In this document: positions 32,280 to 41,935 of the stretch, one piece after another
How positions within the stretch are numbered: the stretch's first letter is position 1
Layout of the letters: the number at the start of each line of letters is the position of its first letter
Assembly (NCBI RefSeq): GCF_003226345.1
Contig: NZ_PDOF01000001.1
Span: 62,001-126,000 of the forward strand
Length of the DNA stretch: 64,000 nucleotides
Direction of reading: 5' to 3'
Origin: Alteribacter lacisalsi
GTDB taxonomy: Bacteria; Bacillota; Bacilli; Bacillales; Salisediminibacteriaceae
Translations under genes and position numbers: made by a program
Notes under the pieces: model-generated
The model's database searches: none
The model's input: the letters and a program-made list of their open reading frames with translations, nothing else
Told to the model about the DNA's origin: nothing

Positions 32280-33866
32280 CTATTTTGTTGATGGGCCTGC
32301 CTCGCGGATCTCATCGGAAATATCACGGAACTTCTTGAAATTTTCCTCAAACTTGCTCGCAAGCTCAATCGCCTTTGCATCGTATGCGTCCTTATCCTGC
32401 CATGTCTGGCGAGGGAGAAGGACTTCGTCAGGTACACCAGGGCAGTGAGCTGGCACCTGAAGGCCGAAGAATGGATCTGTTTCAGTCTCCACAGCAGCAA
32501 GTTCTCCCTGAAGGGCAGCCTGCACCATCGCCCTGGTGTATGTGAGGTTCATACGGCTTCCAACCCCGTAAGGCCCGCCGGACCACCCTGTGTTGACAAG
32601 GTAAACCTCCACATCATGCTGATTGATCCGCTCCCCGAGCATTTCCGCATAACGATATGCCGGAAGGGGAAGGAACGGTGCACCGAAACAGGTCGAGAAA
32701 GTGGCCGTTGGTTCTGTAATACCTCGCTCGGTGCCGGCAAGTTTACTCGTGTAACCGCTCAGGAAATGATACATAGCCTGCTCCTTCGTGAGTCTGCTGA
32801 TCGGCGGGAGCACACCAAAAGCATCTGCGGTAAGGAAAATAATTGTATTCGGATGACCTGCCACGCTCGGAGTCATGGCATTCGGGATCGCTTCAAGCGG
32901 GTAGGCAGCCCGGGTGTTTTCAGTGAAAAATGTGTCATCGTAATCAGGCTCACGAGTCTCCTCATCTACGACAACATTCTCAAGGACAGATCCGAACCGG
33001 ATGGCATTGAAAATCTGAGGCTCTTTCTCTTCACTCAGGTTCACACACTTAGCATAGCAGCCGCCTTCAATGTTGAACACGCCGTTATGGGACCATCCGT
33101 GCTCATCGTCTCCAATCAGGTTGCGATTTGTATCGGCGGAAAGGGTTGTTTTACCTGTACCTGAAAGCCCGAAGAACAGAGCCACATCACCTTCCTGGCC
33201 GACGTTGGCAGAACAGTGCATCGAAAAGATGTCTTTTTCCGGCAGGAGGTAGTTCATCACGGAAAATATCGATTTTTTCATCTCTCCGGCATACTCGGTT
33301 CCGCCGATGAGAACTGTACGTTTTTCAAAGGAAATGATGATAAATGTCTCGGAATTTGTGCCATCCACAGCTGGGTCAGCTTTAAAGCCCGGTGCACTGA
33401 CGATCGTGAATTCCGGGACCAGGGTTTCGAGCTCCTTTTCGGCAGGACGGATAAACAGCTGGCTCGCAAACAGATTGTGCCATGCAAACTCATTCACAAT
33501 GCGGATCGGCAGCTGATGCTGTTTGTCTGCTCCTGCGATCGCGTCACGAACAAAGATCTCATCTTTTTTACCTAAGTAGTCAAGCACTTTTACGTAAAGG
33601 CTTTCAAAAACGTCTGTAGAGATTGGCTGATTGACGCTTCCCCACTCGATTTTCTCATGCACCGAACGCTCATCAACAATGAACTTATCTTTTGGGGAGC
33701 GGCCGGTGTAGGCACCAGTTGTAGCACGGAATGCGCCAGTGGCGGTGATGAGTCCCTCGTTCCGGTTAAGCGCTTGTTCAATCAGTCTGGCTGCGGGTAA
33801 ATTTGTGTGAACCGTATTCTTTTTTACCATTCGGTCCAACTCCGTTTCAAAGTGGAGGGTACTCAT
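32280..33866 (-). CDS. pckA: Phosphoenolpyruvate carboxykinase (ATP)
   Basis: A 528-residue cytosolic enzyme converting oxaloacetate and ATP to PEP, CO2 and ADP, the gluconeogenic entry step. Visible: RSPKDKF, the kinase-1 P-loop [11 protein letters not shown], the metal/substrate motif [10 protein letters not shown] with [11 protein letters not shown], and the adenine-binding region [11 protein letters not shown]. The length equals that of Bacillus PckA. It is divergent from S-box-metK, the same neighbour pair as in B. subtilis. In Bacillus it is repressed in glycolytic conditions; no operator is obvious here. Confidence 0.97.
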   Translation of the reverse strand: MSTLHFETELDRMVKKNTVHTNLPAARLIEQALNRNEGLITATGAFRATTGAYTGRSPKDKFIVDERSVHEKIEWGSVNQPISTDVFESLYVKVLDYLGKKDEIFVRDAIAGADKQHQLPIRIVNEFAWHNLFASQLFIRPAEKELETLVPEFTIVSAPGFKADPAVDGTNSETFIIISFEKRTVLIGGTEYAGEMKKSIFSVMNYLLPEKDIFSMHCSANVGQEGDVALFFGLSGTGKTTLSADTNRNLIGDDEHGWSHNGVFNIEGGCYAKCVNLSEEKEPQIFNAIRFGSVLENVVVDEETREPDYDDTFFTENTRAAYPLEAIPNAMTPSVAGHPNTIIFLTADAFGVLPPISRLTKEQAMYHFLSGYTSKLAGTERGITEPTATFSTCFGAPFLPLPAYRYAEMLGERINQHDVEVYLVNTGWSGGPYGVGSRMNLTYTRAMVQAALQGELAAVETETDPFFGLQVPAHCPGVPDEVLLPRQTWQDKDAYDAKAIELASKFEENFKKFRDISDEIREAGPSTK

Positions 33867-33926
33867 CTTTACATCAAACCCTTTCTCGATATTATATATT
33901 GGATTAATGACTTATTTGCTTTAATT

Positions 33927-33954
33927 AGTATAACACATTCATACGAATAGTCTA
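33927..33954 (-). promoter_or_regulatory. Candidate pckA promoter
   Basis: On the minus strand TAGACT, 16-base spacer, TATACT, about 60 bases before the pckA start. The -35 box is weak. Confidence 0.45.
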
Positions 33955-34075
33955 TACTATATGGACAGAAAATGTTACGGTTTTTTGACGGGGTTTTATT
34001 ATAATAAGGAAGAAAGGTGCGTTTTGTGACACCGGTTCTGGGGAAGTTTACCAAGTATGTGGATTCTGTGATTTG

Positions 34076-34104
34076 TTGACAGGTGAGGGAAAGTCCGTTA
34101 TCAT
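34076..34104 (+). promoter_or_regulatory. metK promoter
   Basis: TTGACA, exactly 17 bases, TATCAT; the S-box begins 16 bases after the -10 box. Confidence 0.8.
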
Positions 34105-34120
34105 GACTAACGAACGGATA

Positions 34121-34238
34121 CTCTTATCCCGAGTTGGCGGAGGGACAGGCCCGACGAAGCCCAGCAACCATCACCCTTTCTTTATTTTACTGGTGAACGG
34201 TGCTAACCTGCAAGACAACCTGTCTTGAAGATAAGAGG
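34121..34238 (+). promoter_or_regulatory. SAM-I (S-box) riboswitch aptamer 4 (metK leader)
   Basis: P1 arms CTCTTATCC (34121-34129) and GATAAGAGG (34230-34238), with GGCGGAGGGACAGGCCC, AAGCCCAGCAACC and CGGTGCTAACCTGC. SAM synthesised by MetK feeds back on its own gene through this leader. Confidence 0.95.
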
Positions 34239-34255
34239 TTAAAGGCGGACGGATT

Positions 34256-34288
34256 AAACCTTTTCCTCAACCGGGAAAAGGTTTTTTT
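34256..34288 (+). terminator. metK S-box terminator
   Basis: AAACCTTTTCC pairs with GGGAAAAGGTTT, followed by T residues. Confidence 0.92.
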
Positions 34289-34414
34289 AGTGACTTGGAG
34301 AATTGTTTTGAAGTCGGCTCAGACAGCTTTTCTGAGTTTTCTGCCGGGAGAATGAGTACCGTCACTACAATACACAAATCCTATTCTCAGAACAGGACCA
34401 GGGAGGTACATGTT

Positions 34415-35629
34415 GTGGCAGAAAAAAGACGACGTTTATTTACGTCAGAATCAGTAACAGAGGGACATCCGGATAAAATCTGTGATCAGATTTCCGATGC
34501 AATTTTAGATGAAATTATGAAGAATGACCCGAATGCCCGGGTGGCCTGTGAAACTTCGGTAAACACAGGACTAGTTCTCGTAGCAGGCGAAATTTCCACT
34601 TCCACGTATGTGGATATTCCAAAGGTTGTTCGTGAAACGGTGAAGGAAATCGGCTACACTAGAGCAAAATACGGCTTTGACTATGAAACGTGTGCGGTGC
34701 TTACGTCTATTGACGAGCAGAGTGCAGATATCGCCCAAGGTGTTGACAGGGCTCTTGAAGCCCGTGAAGGTCAAATGTCAGACCAGGAAATTGAAGCAAT
34801 CGGCGCCGGGGACCAGGGGCTGATGTTTGGTTATGCGGACAATCAGACACCTGAACTCATGCCGCTTCCGATTTCTCTTGCTCATAAGCTTTCCCGCCGG
34901 CTGAGCGAAGTGCGCAAGAACGAAACGCTTTCTTACCTGCGCCCGGATGGCAAGACACAGGTGACAGTCGAGTATGATGAAAATGGCCAGCCATCCCACA
35001 TTGATACGATCGTTATTTCCACCCAGCACCACCCGGAAGTAACGCTAGAGACGATTCAGGCAGATCTGAAAAAACATGTGATCGGACCGGTTGTACCGGA
35101 AAACCTGATCGATGAAAAAACGAAATACTTTATCAATCCTACAGGACGCTTTGTTATCGGCGGACCTCAGGGCGATGCTGGTCTTACCGGCCGTAAGATT
35201 ATTGTAGATACGTATGGCGGCTATGCCCGTCATGGCGGCGGTGCCTTCTCCGGTAAGGATGCGACGAAAGTCGACCGCTCTGCGGCATATGCGGCCCGTT
35301 ACGTGGCTAAAAACCTTGTGGCAGCAGGTCTTGCCGACCGCTGTGAGGTACAGCTCGCCTATGCAATTGGTGTTGCACAGCCGGTTTCCATCGCCATTGA
35401 TACGTTTGACACAGGAAAAGTGAGTGAAGATGTGATGGTGGATGTGATCCGCGAGAACTTTGATCTCCGCCCTGCAGGCATTATTAAAATGCTTGATCTT
35501 CGCCGTCCGATCTACAAGCAGACGGCAGCCTACGGTCATTTCGGCCGCACGGATGTGGATCTTCCATGGGAACGTACAGATAAAGCTGAACTTCTGAAGA
35601 AGCAGGCAGAGGCAAAAGCAGGGAAATAA
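34415..35629 (+). CDS. metK: S-adenosylmethionine synthetase
   Basis: A 404-residue enzyme making SAM from methionine and ATP. Signature motifs: [28 protein letters not shown] (hexapeptide signature), [17 protein letters not shown] and [19 protein letters not shown]. The start is GTG 34415: GGGAGG ends eight bases earlier and the preceding frame overlaps the riboswitch expression platform. An ATG two bases before it is out of frame. The gene is monocistronic, between the S-box and its own terminator. Confidence 0.97.
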   Translation: MAEKRRRLFTSESVTEGHPDKICDQISDAILDEIMKNDPNARVACETSVNTGLVLVAGEISTSTYVDIPKVVRETVKEIGYTRAKYGFDYETCAVLTSIDEQSADIAQGVDRALEAREGQMSDQEIEAIGAGDQGLMFGYADNQTPELMPLPISLAHKLSRRLSEVRKNETLSYLRPDGKTQVTVEYDENGQPSHIDTIVISTQHHPEVTLETIQADLKKHVIGPVVPENLIDEKTKYFINPTGRFVIGGPQGDAGLTGRKIIVDTYGGYARHGGGAFSGKDATKVDRSAAYAARYVAKNLVAAGLADRCEVQLAYAIGVAQPVSIAIDTFDTGKVSEDVMVDVIRENFDLRPAGIIKMLDLRRPIYKQTAAYGHFGRTDVDLPWERTDKAELLKKQAEAKAGK

Positions 35630-35635
35630 ATAAAT

Positions 35636-35680
35636 GCCCCGGAAAAGAGTGATGGATGCTCTCATTCCGGGGCTTTTTTA
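35636..35680 (+). terminator. metK terminator
   Basis: GCCCCGGAA pairs with TTCCGGGGC (35636-35673), then six T. Confidence 0.88.
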
Positions 35681-35694
35681 TCGTGTTTTTGTAT

Positions 35695-36840
35695 TCAGGC
35701 CAGGTTCGGAATTTTACTGTTATGATGAGCCGTTTCATACTGAGCAATCAGATTGGAAAAGATCCCGTCCCATGACTGGGTCCGGGCATACCTTCTCCCC
35801 CTGGCTCCCATAAGCTGCCGTGTTGGAGGGGAAGAAAGCAATTCTTCAACCGCTTCTCTGAAACTGTCAGAAGACTTTGGTACACATACTCTTCCTGTAT
35901 ACCTGTCTTCTACAATCTCCTGAACCCCTCCGGATCGTGCGACGATGGCAGGTGTACCGGAAGCAAGAGATTCAAGAACCACATTCCCAAAGGTTTCTGT
36001 TGATGAGGGAAAGACAAACAAATCTGCTGCAGCGTAGGCCTGTGCAAGTGAGTGTCCATCCAGGTAACCGGTAAATAAAACACTGTCTCCGTGACGTTCC
36101 TTCATTTCCGGAAGGGCCGGCCCTTCACCAACTACAACCCACTGCGCTTCCTGAGCGTATACGGGGTTAAGCTCTTCGATTACTGAAGAAAGAACATCCA
36201 TGTCTTTTTCGGGGGCAACCCGGCCCGCGTACAATAGAATATGTTTTTTTGTAATCCCGTATTTTTCACGGAAAGCTCTGCTGCCGTGCACCGGTGAAAA
36301 CCGGTCGCAATCAACGCCGCGGGGCCAGATCTCCAGGTGTTTGAATCCTTTACGCCTCAGGTGGTTTTTCGTTTCGGAGGAGGGAACAAAGATTTTTTCG
36401 GCACCTTCGTGAAACCAGCGCTGGTATTTCCAGATCCATGGCATCACAAACCCGAGTCTGTAATAGTCCAAGTACGAATCAAAGTGGGTGTGATAGGAGG
36501 CAACAAAGGGTACGTTGTATTTGCGCGCGTAGCGAACGCCGCACAGCCCCATGTTGAATGGGGTAGCCGTGTGGATGAGGGTCGGGCTGAAGTCATGAAG
36601 CTGCTGACGGATGGTGATCACGTTAGGAAAAGCGATGCGGCATTCCGGGTAAAGGAAAAAAGGCAGACTGGCAAACCGGTGAACGTTGCTTTTAAAAAGT
36701 GGTTCTTCGTCCATCGTTTCCGGAACATAAACTTCGTGCTCGACATTGTTTTTCTCCATGTAAGTGACCAATCGCTGCAGCGTCTTTGCGACCCCATTAA
36801 CCTGCGGAGTAAATGTGTCTGTGAATAAGGCGATTCGCAT
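35695..36840 (-). CDS. Glycosyltransferase family 4 (GT-B fold)
   Basis: The protein has 381 residues. The N-terminal domain begins MRIALFTDTFTPQVNGVAKTL and holds the acceptor-side motif SYHTHFDSYLDYY. The C-terminal nucleotide-sugar domain has LLYAGRVAPEKDMDVL, VVVGEGP, VLFTGYLDG, and the catalytic EX7E region (PSSTETFGNVVLESLASGTP). Close relatives move mannose or glucose onto lipids (PimB/MgdA-type glycolipid synthases). The PAP2 phosphatase gene just upstream on the same strand, 41 bases away, suggests a lipid-linked pathway. GGGGGAC precedes ATG 36840. Confidence 0.85.
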   Translation of the reverse strand: MRIALFTDTFTPQVNGVAKTLQRLVTYMEKNNVEHEVYVPETMDEEPLFKSNVHRFASLPFFLYPECRIAFPNVITIRQQLHDFSPTLIHTATPFNMGLCGVRYARKYNVPFVASYHTHFDSYLDYYRLGFVMPWIWKYQRWFHEGAEKIFVPSSETKNHLRRKGFKHLEIWPRGVDCDRFSPVHGSRAFREKYGITKKHILLYAGRVAPEKDMDVLSSVIEELNPVYAQEAQWVVVGEGPALPEMKERHGDSVLFTGYLDGHSLAQAYAAADLFVFPSSTETFGNVVLESLASGTPAIVARSGGVQEIVEDRYTGRVCVPKSSDSFREAVEELLSSPPTRQLMGARGRRYARTQSWDGIFSNLIAQYETAHHNSKIPNLA

Positions 36841-36881
36841 TTTTTGTCCCCCTTGACTCGAATGTAGTTAAAATTCCAGGC

Positions 36882-37403
36882 TTAAAAAAGCAGTCCCAGA
36901 AGAAATGCGGTCACAGTGCCAATTATCATACCTGCAATAACGTCAGACGGATAATGGAGACCGATCGTGATCCGTGAGATTGCAACAAGCAGGGCGATTG
37001 GCAGCAGAAGAATAATAAGTGATGGAAAGAGAAACATGTAGGGCATGGTTACTGAAAATACGGCTGTTGTGTGCCCGGAGGGAAAAGAACTGTCCCGGAG
37101 AGGATTTCTGACCACATACGAGTCCCCAATGACGATGTAGGGGCGCTGACGGAGAAAGTTCCGTTTAAGGGTCGTGACAATGACGTGGCTGATCACAAGA
37201 GCTGCCGCAGAATGGAACACAGCCGGTCTCCACTCAGGCGAGGCGGCAGCCAGAAGGACGAGGGTCGTGGTGATTGTCGCGGTGGCTCCCCCCAGATGCG
37301 TGAGGAGCCCCATGGCTGTATGATAAAAAGCAGCTTCCCTGCATCTGTTAATCGCCCTGAAAATATTTCTGTCCTGCAGATGGAACCAATTCAGTGCTTT
37401 CAA
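36882..37403 (-). CDS. PAP2-family phosphatase
   Basis: A 173-residue membrane protein with the three phosphatidate-phosphatase motifs: KRNFLRQRP (motif 1), SSFPSGHT (motif 2, with its His) and SRITIGLHYPSD (motif 3, catalytic His). Such enzymes remove phosphate from undecaprenyl pyrophosphate or phosphatidyl lipids at the outer membrane face. The start codon is TTG 37403 with GGAGGAGT 8-9 bases upstream. It precedes the glycosyltransferase gene and is probably co-transcribed with it. Confidence 0.87.
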   Translation of the reverse strand: MKALNWFHLQDRNIFRAINRCREAAFYHTAMGLLTHLGGATATITTTLVLLAAASPEWRPAVFHSAAALVISHVIVTTLKRNFLRQRPYIVIGDSYVVRNPLRDSSFPSGHTTAVFSVTMPYMFLFPSLIILLLPIALLVAISRITIGLHYPSDVIAGMIIGTVTAFLLGLLF

Positions 37404-37673
37404 GTTTCCACTCCTCCTCTGTTCGGGTCTCTACTTCTAAGATATTAGAGAAAGATTAAGTTAGAGTAAGGGAACTGTGAAGGTTTTATAAAATTGAGTG
37501 AAGGAATGTTTTTTCTTTACGGTGGGGGAGGAATGGGAATGTTGAAGAGAAGTAATACGATAAGGGGCTTATCATATTAAAACGCTATGACCGATGAGGA
37601 AAAATGGTACGGAAGTCGCGGCTCGATAAATAACCTTAGCTCCACTAATTGGTTGTAAGTAGCAAACGATGCA
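37404..37673. other. Gene-free gap
   Basis: AT-rich sequence between two minus-strand units. It should contain the promoter of the PAP2-glycosyltransferase unit. A 13-codon frame behind GGGGGAGG at 37527-37580 is too short to call. I see no repeat. Confidence 0.4.
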
Positions 37674-37704
37674 AAAAAAACGCCGGCCCCTTCAGGACGG
37701 CGGT
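37674..37704 (-). terminator. ytoA terminator
   Basis: On the minus strand CGCCGTCC pairs with GGCCGGCG around a short loop (37681-37702), followed by eight T. Confidence 0.8.
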
Positions 37705-37715
37705 TCTCAAATCGC

Positions 37716-38243
37716 TCAAAGACTTCCCTTCTTAATTACTTCCTTGTAGTACTGCCCTTTTTCCACATACTCACGGCGGATGCGGGCCATATCCTTTTTG
37801 TCCTCATCGTTTAGTTCACGGACCACCTTTGCCGGGCGTCCGAGCGCCAGAGTTCCAGCGGGGACGGTTTTTCCCGGAGGAACAAGGCTGCCCGCACCGA
37901 CGAAGGCACCTTCACCAATCTCTGCACGGTCGAGGATTGTAGCTCCCATACCGATCAGGGCGTCCTTTTTAACTACACAGCTGTGGAGGATGCACTGGTG
38001 GCCGACGGTTACTCCGTCCTCCAGCACAAGAGGGTTCTCCGGACTCTGGTGAAGGGTGCTGTTATCCTGGATGTTGACTCTCTCACCGATATAGGTAGGC
38101 GCCACGTCTCCGCGAATGACCGTGTTAAACCAGATGCTTGCGTCTTTTCTCACGTGGACGTCTCCGGTGATCACTACCCCATCGGCCAGAAAAGCACTGG
38201 GATCAATCACTGGTGTATACTCTTTGTAAGGATATAATTTCAT
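37716..38243 (-). CDS. ytoA: Gamma-carbonic-anhydrase-like hexapeptide protein YtoA
   Basis: A 175-residue left-handed beta-helix. It is made of hexapeptide repeats from IDPSAFLADGVVITGDVHV onward, with the metal-site residues of gamma carbonic anhydrases (RGDVAPTYIGERVNIQDNSTLH and TVGHQCILHSC supplying three His). A C-terminal helix closes the trimer. YtoA-class proteins bind zinc or nickel, and activity has rarely been shown. GGGAGTTTC lies upstream of ATG 38243. Confidence 0.88.
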   Translation of the reverse strand: MKLYPYKEYTPVIDPSAFLADGVVITGDVHVRKDASIWFNTVIRGDVAPTYIGERVNIQDNSTLHQSPENPLVLEDGVTVGHQCILHSCVVKKDALIGMGATILDRAEIGEGAFVGAGSLVPPGKTVPAGTLALGRPAKVVRELNDEDKKDMARIRREYVEKGQYYKEVIKKGSL

Positions 38244-38356
38244 ATAAGAAACTCCCTTCGTATGTATGTCTTTTCTACAGTCTATCAGAATGAGTGTAAC
38301 GGCGCTTGACGGAGCAGGGCAAACCGGGCAGGATAATAGAAAAGGAGGACGGCGTT

Positions 38357-39157
38357 ATGTGGAAATGGGAAGTGAAAAACGGAACGGCCAAAGGCGTATT
38401 CGTGATCGTTCATGGAGCCGGCGAGTATCACGTACGTTACGATTGGGTTGTCCGGCAGCTGAATCGTCATGGCTACCACGTAATTATGGGGGATCTTCCC
38501 GGTCAGGGGACAACGACAGGGAGAAGGGGACACGTAAATGAGTTCCAGGACTATTTCCGGAAGGTAAATCCGTGGCTGAGAGAAGCCCGCAAGTATGGTC
38601 TCCCTGTAATCCAGCTCGGTCACAGCATGGGCGGACTCATTTCCCTTCTCGTTCAAAATGAAGTGAAGCCTTCACTGAGGCCGGATATCCTGATCTTGTC
38701 CTCCCCGTGTCTTGGTCTGGCCAATATCCCGCCTCTGTACAAGCGGGCTTTATCCAAGGGGCTAAACCGTCTCTGGCCCACTCTATCTCTCCCTTCCGGG
38801 CTGGAACCAGGTTCCGGTACGAGGGATGAAAAGATGCGGGTAAGGGATGTGAGTGACGCCGTACTTGTTAAAAAAGTGAGTGTCCGCTACTATGCAGAGC
38901 TGACTGCTTCCATTCGAAGAGCCCATACTGAAGTTGAACGCTTTCCTGATCTCCCCCTGTATGTGATGCAGGGGGGAGATGACCGGATCGTGGATAAAGA
39001 GGAAGTGAAACGCTGGTTTAACAATCTTGATATCTCGGATAAGGCCTACAGGGAGTGGCCTGGATTTTTTCATGAAGTGCTTAACGATCCTGGCAAGGAG
39101 GAAGTGCTTCTACAGATGCTCGCATTTGTGACTGCGCGCCTGCACATGGTAAAGTAA
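38357..39157 (+). CDS. ytpA: Alpha/beta hydrolase, lysophospholipase YtpA type
   Basis: The protein has 266 residues. The serine hydrolase signature is LGHSMGG, with HGAGEYHVRYDWV as oxyanion region, GDDRIVDKEEV supplying the Asp, and FFHEVLNDP the catalytic His. This is the monoacylglycerol lipase / PldB-like family; B. subtilis YtpA is a lysophospholipase connected to bacilysocin. ATG 38357 follows AAAGGAGG. A hairpin ends the unit. Confidence 0.87.
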   Translation: MWKWEVKNGTAKGVFVIVHGAGEYHVRYDWVVRQLNRHGYHVIMGDLPGQGTTTGRRGHVNEFQDYFRKVNPWLREARKYGLPVIQLGHSMGGLISLLVQNEVKPSLRPDILILSSPCLGLANIPPLYKRALSKGLNRLWPTLSLPSGLEPGSGTRDEKMRVRDVSDAVLVKKVSVRYYAELTASIRRAHTEVERFPDLPLYVMQGGDDRIVDKEEVKRWFNNLDISDKAYREWPGFFHEVLNDPGKEEVLLQMLAFVTARLHMVK

Positions 39158-39177
39158 TAACGTGAAGTGGTTATTCT

Positions 39178-39211
39178 AACCAGGCCTTTGCCGTCATTGG
39201 CAGCCTGGTTC
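39178..39211 (+). terminator. Hairpin after ytpA
   Basis: AACCAGGC pairs with GCCTGGTT with inner GCC/GGC pairs; only a short T-rich tail follows, so partial read-through into the AEC gene is likely. Confidence 0.6.
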
Positions 39212-39236
39212 TTTGCGTCAGAAAGGAGGAGCAGGT

Positions 39237-40133
39237 CTGGGAATATTTCTATCTGTTGTTCTGCCGGTCATCTGTGTCTTTGCGATCGGTTTTGCTGTAC
39301 AGAAGTGGCAGAACCTCGACTTAAAACCTATATCCACAGTAGCCGTCTACGTGATGACGCCTGCTCTTGTTTTCCGGACATTTTATGAGTCGGATGTGGA
39401 TATCCAGTATCTTTACATGGTTATCTTTTCTATTATTCTTTTTTTCGCCCTCATCATCATAAATAAGATTTATGCCCGGCTCATGCGTTATCCCTCTTCC
39501 CTTGAGAGCGGTCTGATTCTGTCTACAGCGTTTATGAATACCGGCAATTACGGGGCGCCAATCATCCTGTTTGCCTATGGGGAGGCGGGGTTTGCCTATG
39601 CTGTTTCGTTTCTCGTTTTCCAGTCGATTATGATGAACTTTTTCGGTGTGTATTATGCAGCGAGAGGAGGGACCGGAATAAAAACGGCGGTAAAAGCCGT
39701 TCTGGCTATGCCCGCTACGTACGCTTTCATTCTGGCTCTTTCTCTTAAAGCATCAGGTCTATCCATACCCGGCAATTTGTTTCAGACGGTGGATATTATC
39801 GCGGAAGCTACAATTCCTACCGTTATGATCATTCTCGGTATGCAGCTGGCGCGAATTGAATGGGGAAGCTTTGACTGGGGGAAAATCAGTTATGCAACCG
39901 TGCTGCGCCTTTTAGTGTCACCTTTGATTGCATGGCTGATTACGCTCATTCTTCCGGTAAATGATCTTCTGGCAAAAGTACTGATCGTGTCTGCCGCTAT
40001 GCCATCTGCGGCCATGATGGTGATCTATTCCGTTCAATTTGATACGAAGCCGAAACTCGTCTCAAGTATTACGTTCGTGTCGACCATCCTGAGTATCTTT
40101 ACATTGACTGTGCTGCTGATTATTCTGGGATAG
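39237..40133 (+). CDS. AEC-family (auxin efflux carrier type) transporter
   Basis: A ten-helix membrane protein of about 298 residues. Helix 1 reads LGIFLSVVLPVICVFAIGFAVQ, the usual beginning of AEC proteins; later motifs are STAFMNTGNYGAPIILFAYGE and the second-half PTVMIILGMQLAR. The family exports small acids or other metabolites. Start codon: AAAGGAGGA is at 39221-39229 inside the longer frame. The only codon at correct spacing in frame is CTG 39237, just before the conserved GIFL. No ATG, GTG or TTG fits, so a CTG start is likely. Confidence 0.78.
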   Translation: MGIFLSVVLPVICVFAIGFAVQKWQNLDLKPISTVAVYVMTPALVFRTFYESDVDIQYLYMVIFSIILFFALIIINKIYARLMRYPSSLESGLILSTAFMNTGNYGAPIILFAYGEAGFAYAVSFLVFQSIMMNFFGVYYAARGGTGIKTAVKAVLAMPATYAFILALSLKASGLSIPGNLFQTVDIIAEATIPTVMIILGMQLARIEWGSFDWGKISYATVLRLLVSPLIAWLITLILPVNDLLAKVLIVSAAMPSAAMMVIYSVQFDTKPKLVSSITFVSTILSIFTLTVLLIILG

Positions 40134-40206
40134 ATGTAATTGACGGTTCAGTTGAGCACAGAACTCAAACAAGAAGGCTCCATATGTAAAGTTTGTTGGT
40201 TAATTA

Positions 40207-40316
40207 TGCTGCAGGGCGGCGCTTTCCGCGGGCATCTCTTCAGCCTCCTAGGGGAAATCGCCCTGCGGGGTCTTCAGTCGACACTATTCCCGCAGGAGTC
40301 GCCGACTTACGCTTTA
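40207..40316. repeat. Family A repeat, copy 5 (reverse orientation)
   Basis: Reverse complement of the family A order: GCTGCAGGGCGGCGCTTTCC, CGCGGGCATC, TTCAGCCTCCT, CGCCCTGCGGGGTCTTCAG and CTATTCCCGCAGGAGTCGCC. Confidence 0.85.
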
Positions 40317-40360
40317 AATTATCCTAAAAGGAACAATCTATTTTTAAACATCTAACAGGG

Positions 40361-40396
40361 AAAGGGTGCAGCCAGAACGTGGCGGCACCCTTTTCT
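40361..40396. terminator. Bidirectional terminator
   Basis: AAAGGGTGC pairs with GCACCCTTT (40361-40394), with T-rich flanks on both sides, between converging genes. Confidence 0.85.
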
Positions 40397-40399
40397 AAT

Positions 40400-40975
40400 C
40401 TAGCGCTTTTCAACAGCAACGATAAACGGCGGGTTGTTTCGCTGGTTTGTAAATCGGTATTCAAGTACGTGGGCTTCTTCCTGTGGGATCCCACGTGTAT
40501 AGGAGAGAAGGGCGTCCCGTTCAACTTTCCCTTCATCATGACCGTGATAGACCACAATTACGATAATCCCGCCGGGTTTGAGCATGTTAAGCAGCTCCCT
40601 TACTGCATGAATCGTCGTATCGGGTGTAGTCGTGACAGACTTATCACTTCCAGGCAGATAACCGAGGTTCAAGACGGCCCCGTCCACGACAGCTCCGTCT
40701 GGAAGGTGCCGGCGGACATGCTCGTGACTGTCATGGATGAGTGTCACCCGTTCATTAAGCCTGAGCTTTGTGGCTGCCTGAAGACGCTCCCGGGTAGATT
40801 TGATCGCCTGTTCCTGGATGTCAAAGCTGAAAACCTGTCCGTTTTCACCGGCCAGTTTGGCAAGGAACATCGTATCATGGCCGTTTCCGGCAGTAGCATC
40901 TACAGCGAGACCGCCGTCTGGAACGGACCGTTCAAGAAGTAACCTGGCAAAGGGGAGAATCCCGTCCATCGTCAT
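40400..40975 (-). CDS. mnmM: tRNA-modifying methyltransferase MnmM (YtqB)
   Basis: About 191 residues of a class I SAM-dependent methyltransferase: motif I LAVDATAGNGHDTMFLA, FSFDIQEQAI, LNLGYLPGSDK (the conserved N-L-G-Y-L-P block of this family) and GGIIVIVVYHGH. B. subtilis YtqB/MnmM methylates the aminomethyl group of wobble uridine to give mnm5s2U in tRNA. The gene starts at ATG 40975 within TGATG, overlapping the stop codon of mnmL; an in-frame TTG one codon earlier is the alternative. Confidence 0.9.
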   Translation of the reverse strand: MTMDGILPFARLLLERSVPDGGLAVDATAGNGHDTMFLAKLAGENGQVFSFDIQEQAIKSTRERLQAATKLRLNERVTLIHDSHEHVRRHLPDGAVVDGAVLNLGYLPGSDKSVTTTPDTTIHAVRELLNMLKPGGIIVIVVYHGHDEGKVERDALLSYTRGIPQEEAHVLEYRFTNQRNNPPFIVAVEKR

Positions 40976-41928
40976 CAACGGACCATCGCCCCCTCATGAT
41001 ATCTGCCCTGCCAGCTGCCGCGCCGTTTCATTTCTGCATCAATGCCGTTTAAGGCATCCCATTTGTTCAGACTCCACATGGGGCCGATCATTAAATCGGA
41101 AGGCCCGTCACCGGTCAGCCGGTGAATAATCAGGTCCGGTGGAAGGACTTCAAGCTGGTCGCAGACAAGATTGACGTATTCTTCGAGACTGAGAAACTCG
41201 ACGAGTCCCTTTTCATATTGCTTGACCATCGGTGTTCGGCGAAGCAGATGAAGCAGGTGAATTTTGATTCCCTGAACATCGAGCTTTGCCACTTCCTTTG
41301 CGGTTTCAAGCATCATCTGATGGGTCTCAAGGGGAAGACCGTTAATGATATGGGAGCAGACCCGGATTCCTCGTTCCCGGAGTTTCTTTACTCCTTCTAC
41401 ATAGCAGTCAAAATCGTGGGCACGGTTGATCAGGTCCCCGGTACGGTCATGGGCTGTCTGAAGGCCGAGTTCAACCCAAAGATATGTTCTCTCATTCAGC
41501 TCAGCCAGATAATCGACCACATCATCCGGAAGGCAGTCCGGCCTGGTGGCAATAGAGAGACCGACAACGCCCTCCTGCTTTAAAATCACTTCATACATTT
41601 CCCTGAGTTCATCAACCGGGGCATAGGTATTTGTGTATGCCTGAAAGTAGCCGATATATTTTGCATTTTTCCATTTCCGGTGCATCTTATCTCTCACCGT
41701 GTGAAACTGGGTGACCAGATCGTCCGCCCGGTCACCGGCGAAGTCGCCGGATCCGCGTTCACTGCAGAATGTACAGCCGCCACTGGCCACATTTCCGTCT
41801 CTGTTCGGACAGTCGAAGCCGGCATCGAGTGGAACCTTAAAGATTTTTTCCCCAAATTGCCGGCGCAGGTGGGAGTTCCAGGTTACATATCGTTTATCTC
41901 CAAATTGAGGAGGAATCGCTTGTGTCAA
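40975..41928 (-). CDS. mnmL: Radical SAM protein MnmL (YtqA)
   Basis: A 317-residue radical SAM protein of the TIGR01212 group. The iron-sulfur cluster cysteines lie in FDCPNRDG then GGCTFCSERG. Later blocks include SIATRPDCLPD, YLWVELGLQTAHDRT and KIHLLHLLRRTPM. In B. subtilis YtqA/MnmL acts with MnmM in an alternative route to mnm5s2U. The start is TTG 41928 with AAAGGATG before it. Tight linkage ltaE-mnmL-mnmM (7-base gap, then overlap) points to one operon. Confidence 0.9.
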   Translation of the reverse strand: MTQAIPPQFGDKRYVTWNSHLRRQFGEKIFKVPLDAGFDCPNRDGNVASGGCTFCSERGSGDFAGDRADDLVTQFHTVRDKMHRKWKNAKYIGYFQAYTNTYAPVDELREMYEVILKQEGVVGLSIATRPDCLPDDVVDYLAELNERTYLWVELGLQTAHDRTGDLINRAHDFDCYVEGVKKLRERGIRVCSHIINGLPLETHQMMLETAKEVAKLDVQGIKIHLLHLLRRTPMVKQYEKGLVEFLSLEEYVNLVCDQLEVLPPDLIIHRLTGDGPSDLMIGPMWSLNKWDALNGIDAEMKRRGSWQGRYHEGAMVR

Positions 41929-41935
41929 CGTTCGT

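Noticed and set aside
32445-33164. Plus-strand open frame (239 codons) inside pckA
   Set aside because: Antisense to the clearly recognisable PEP carboxykinase, without start signals.
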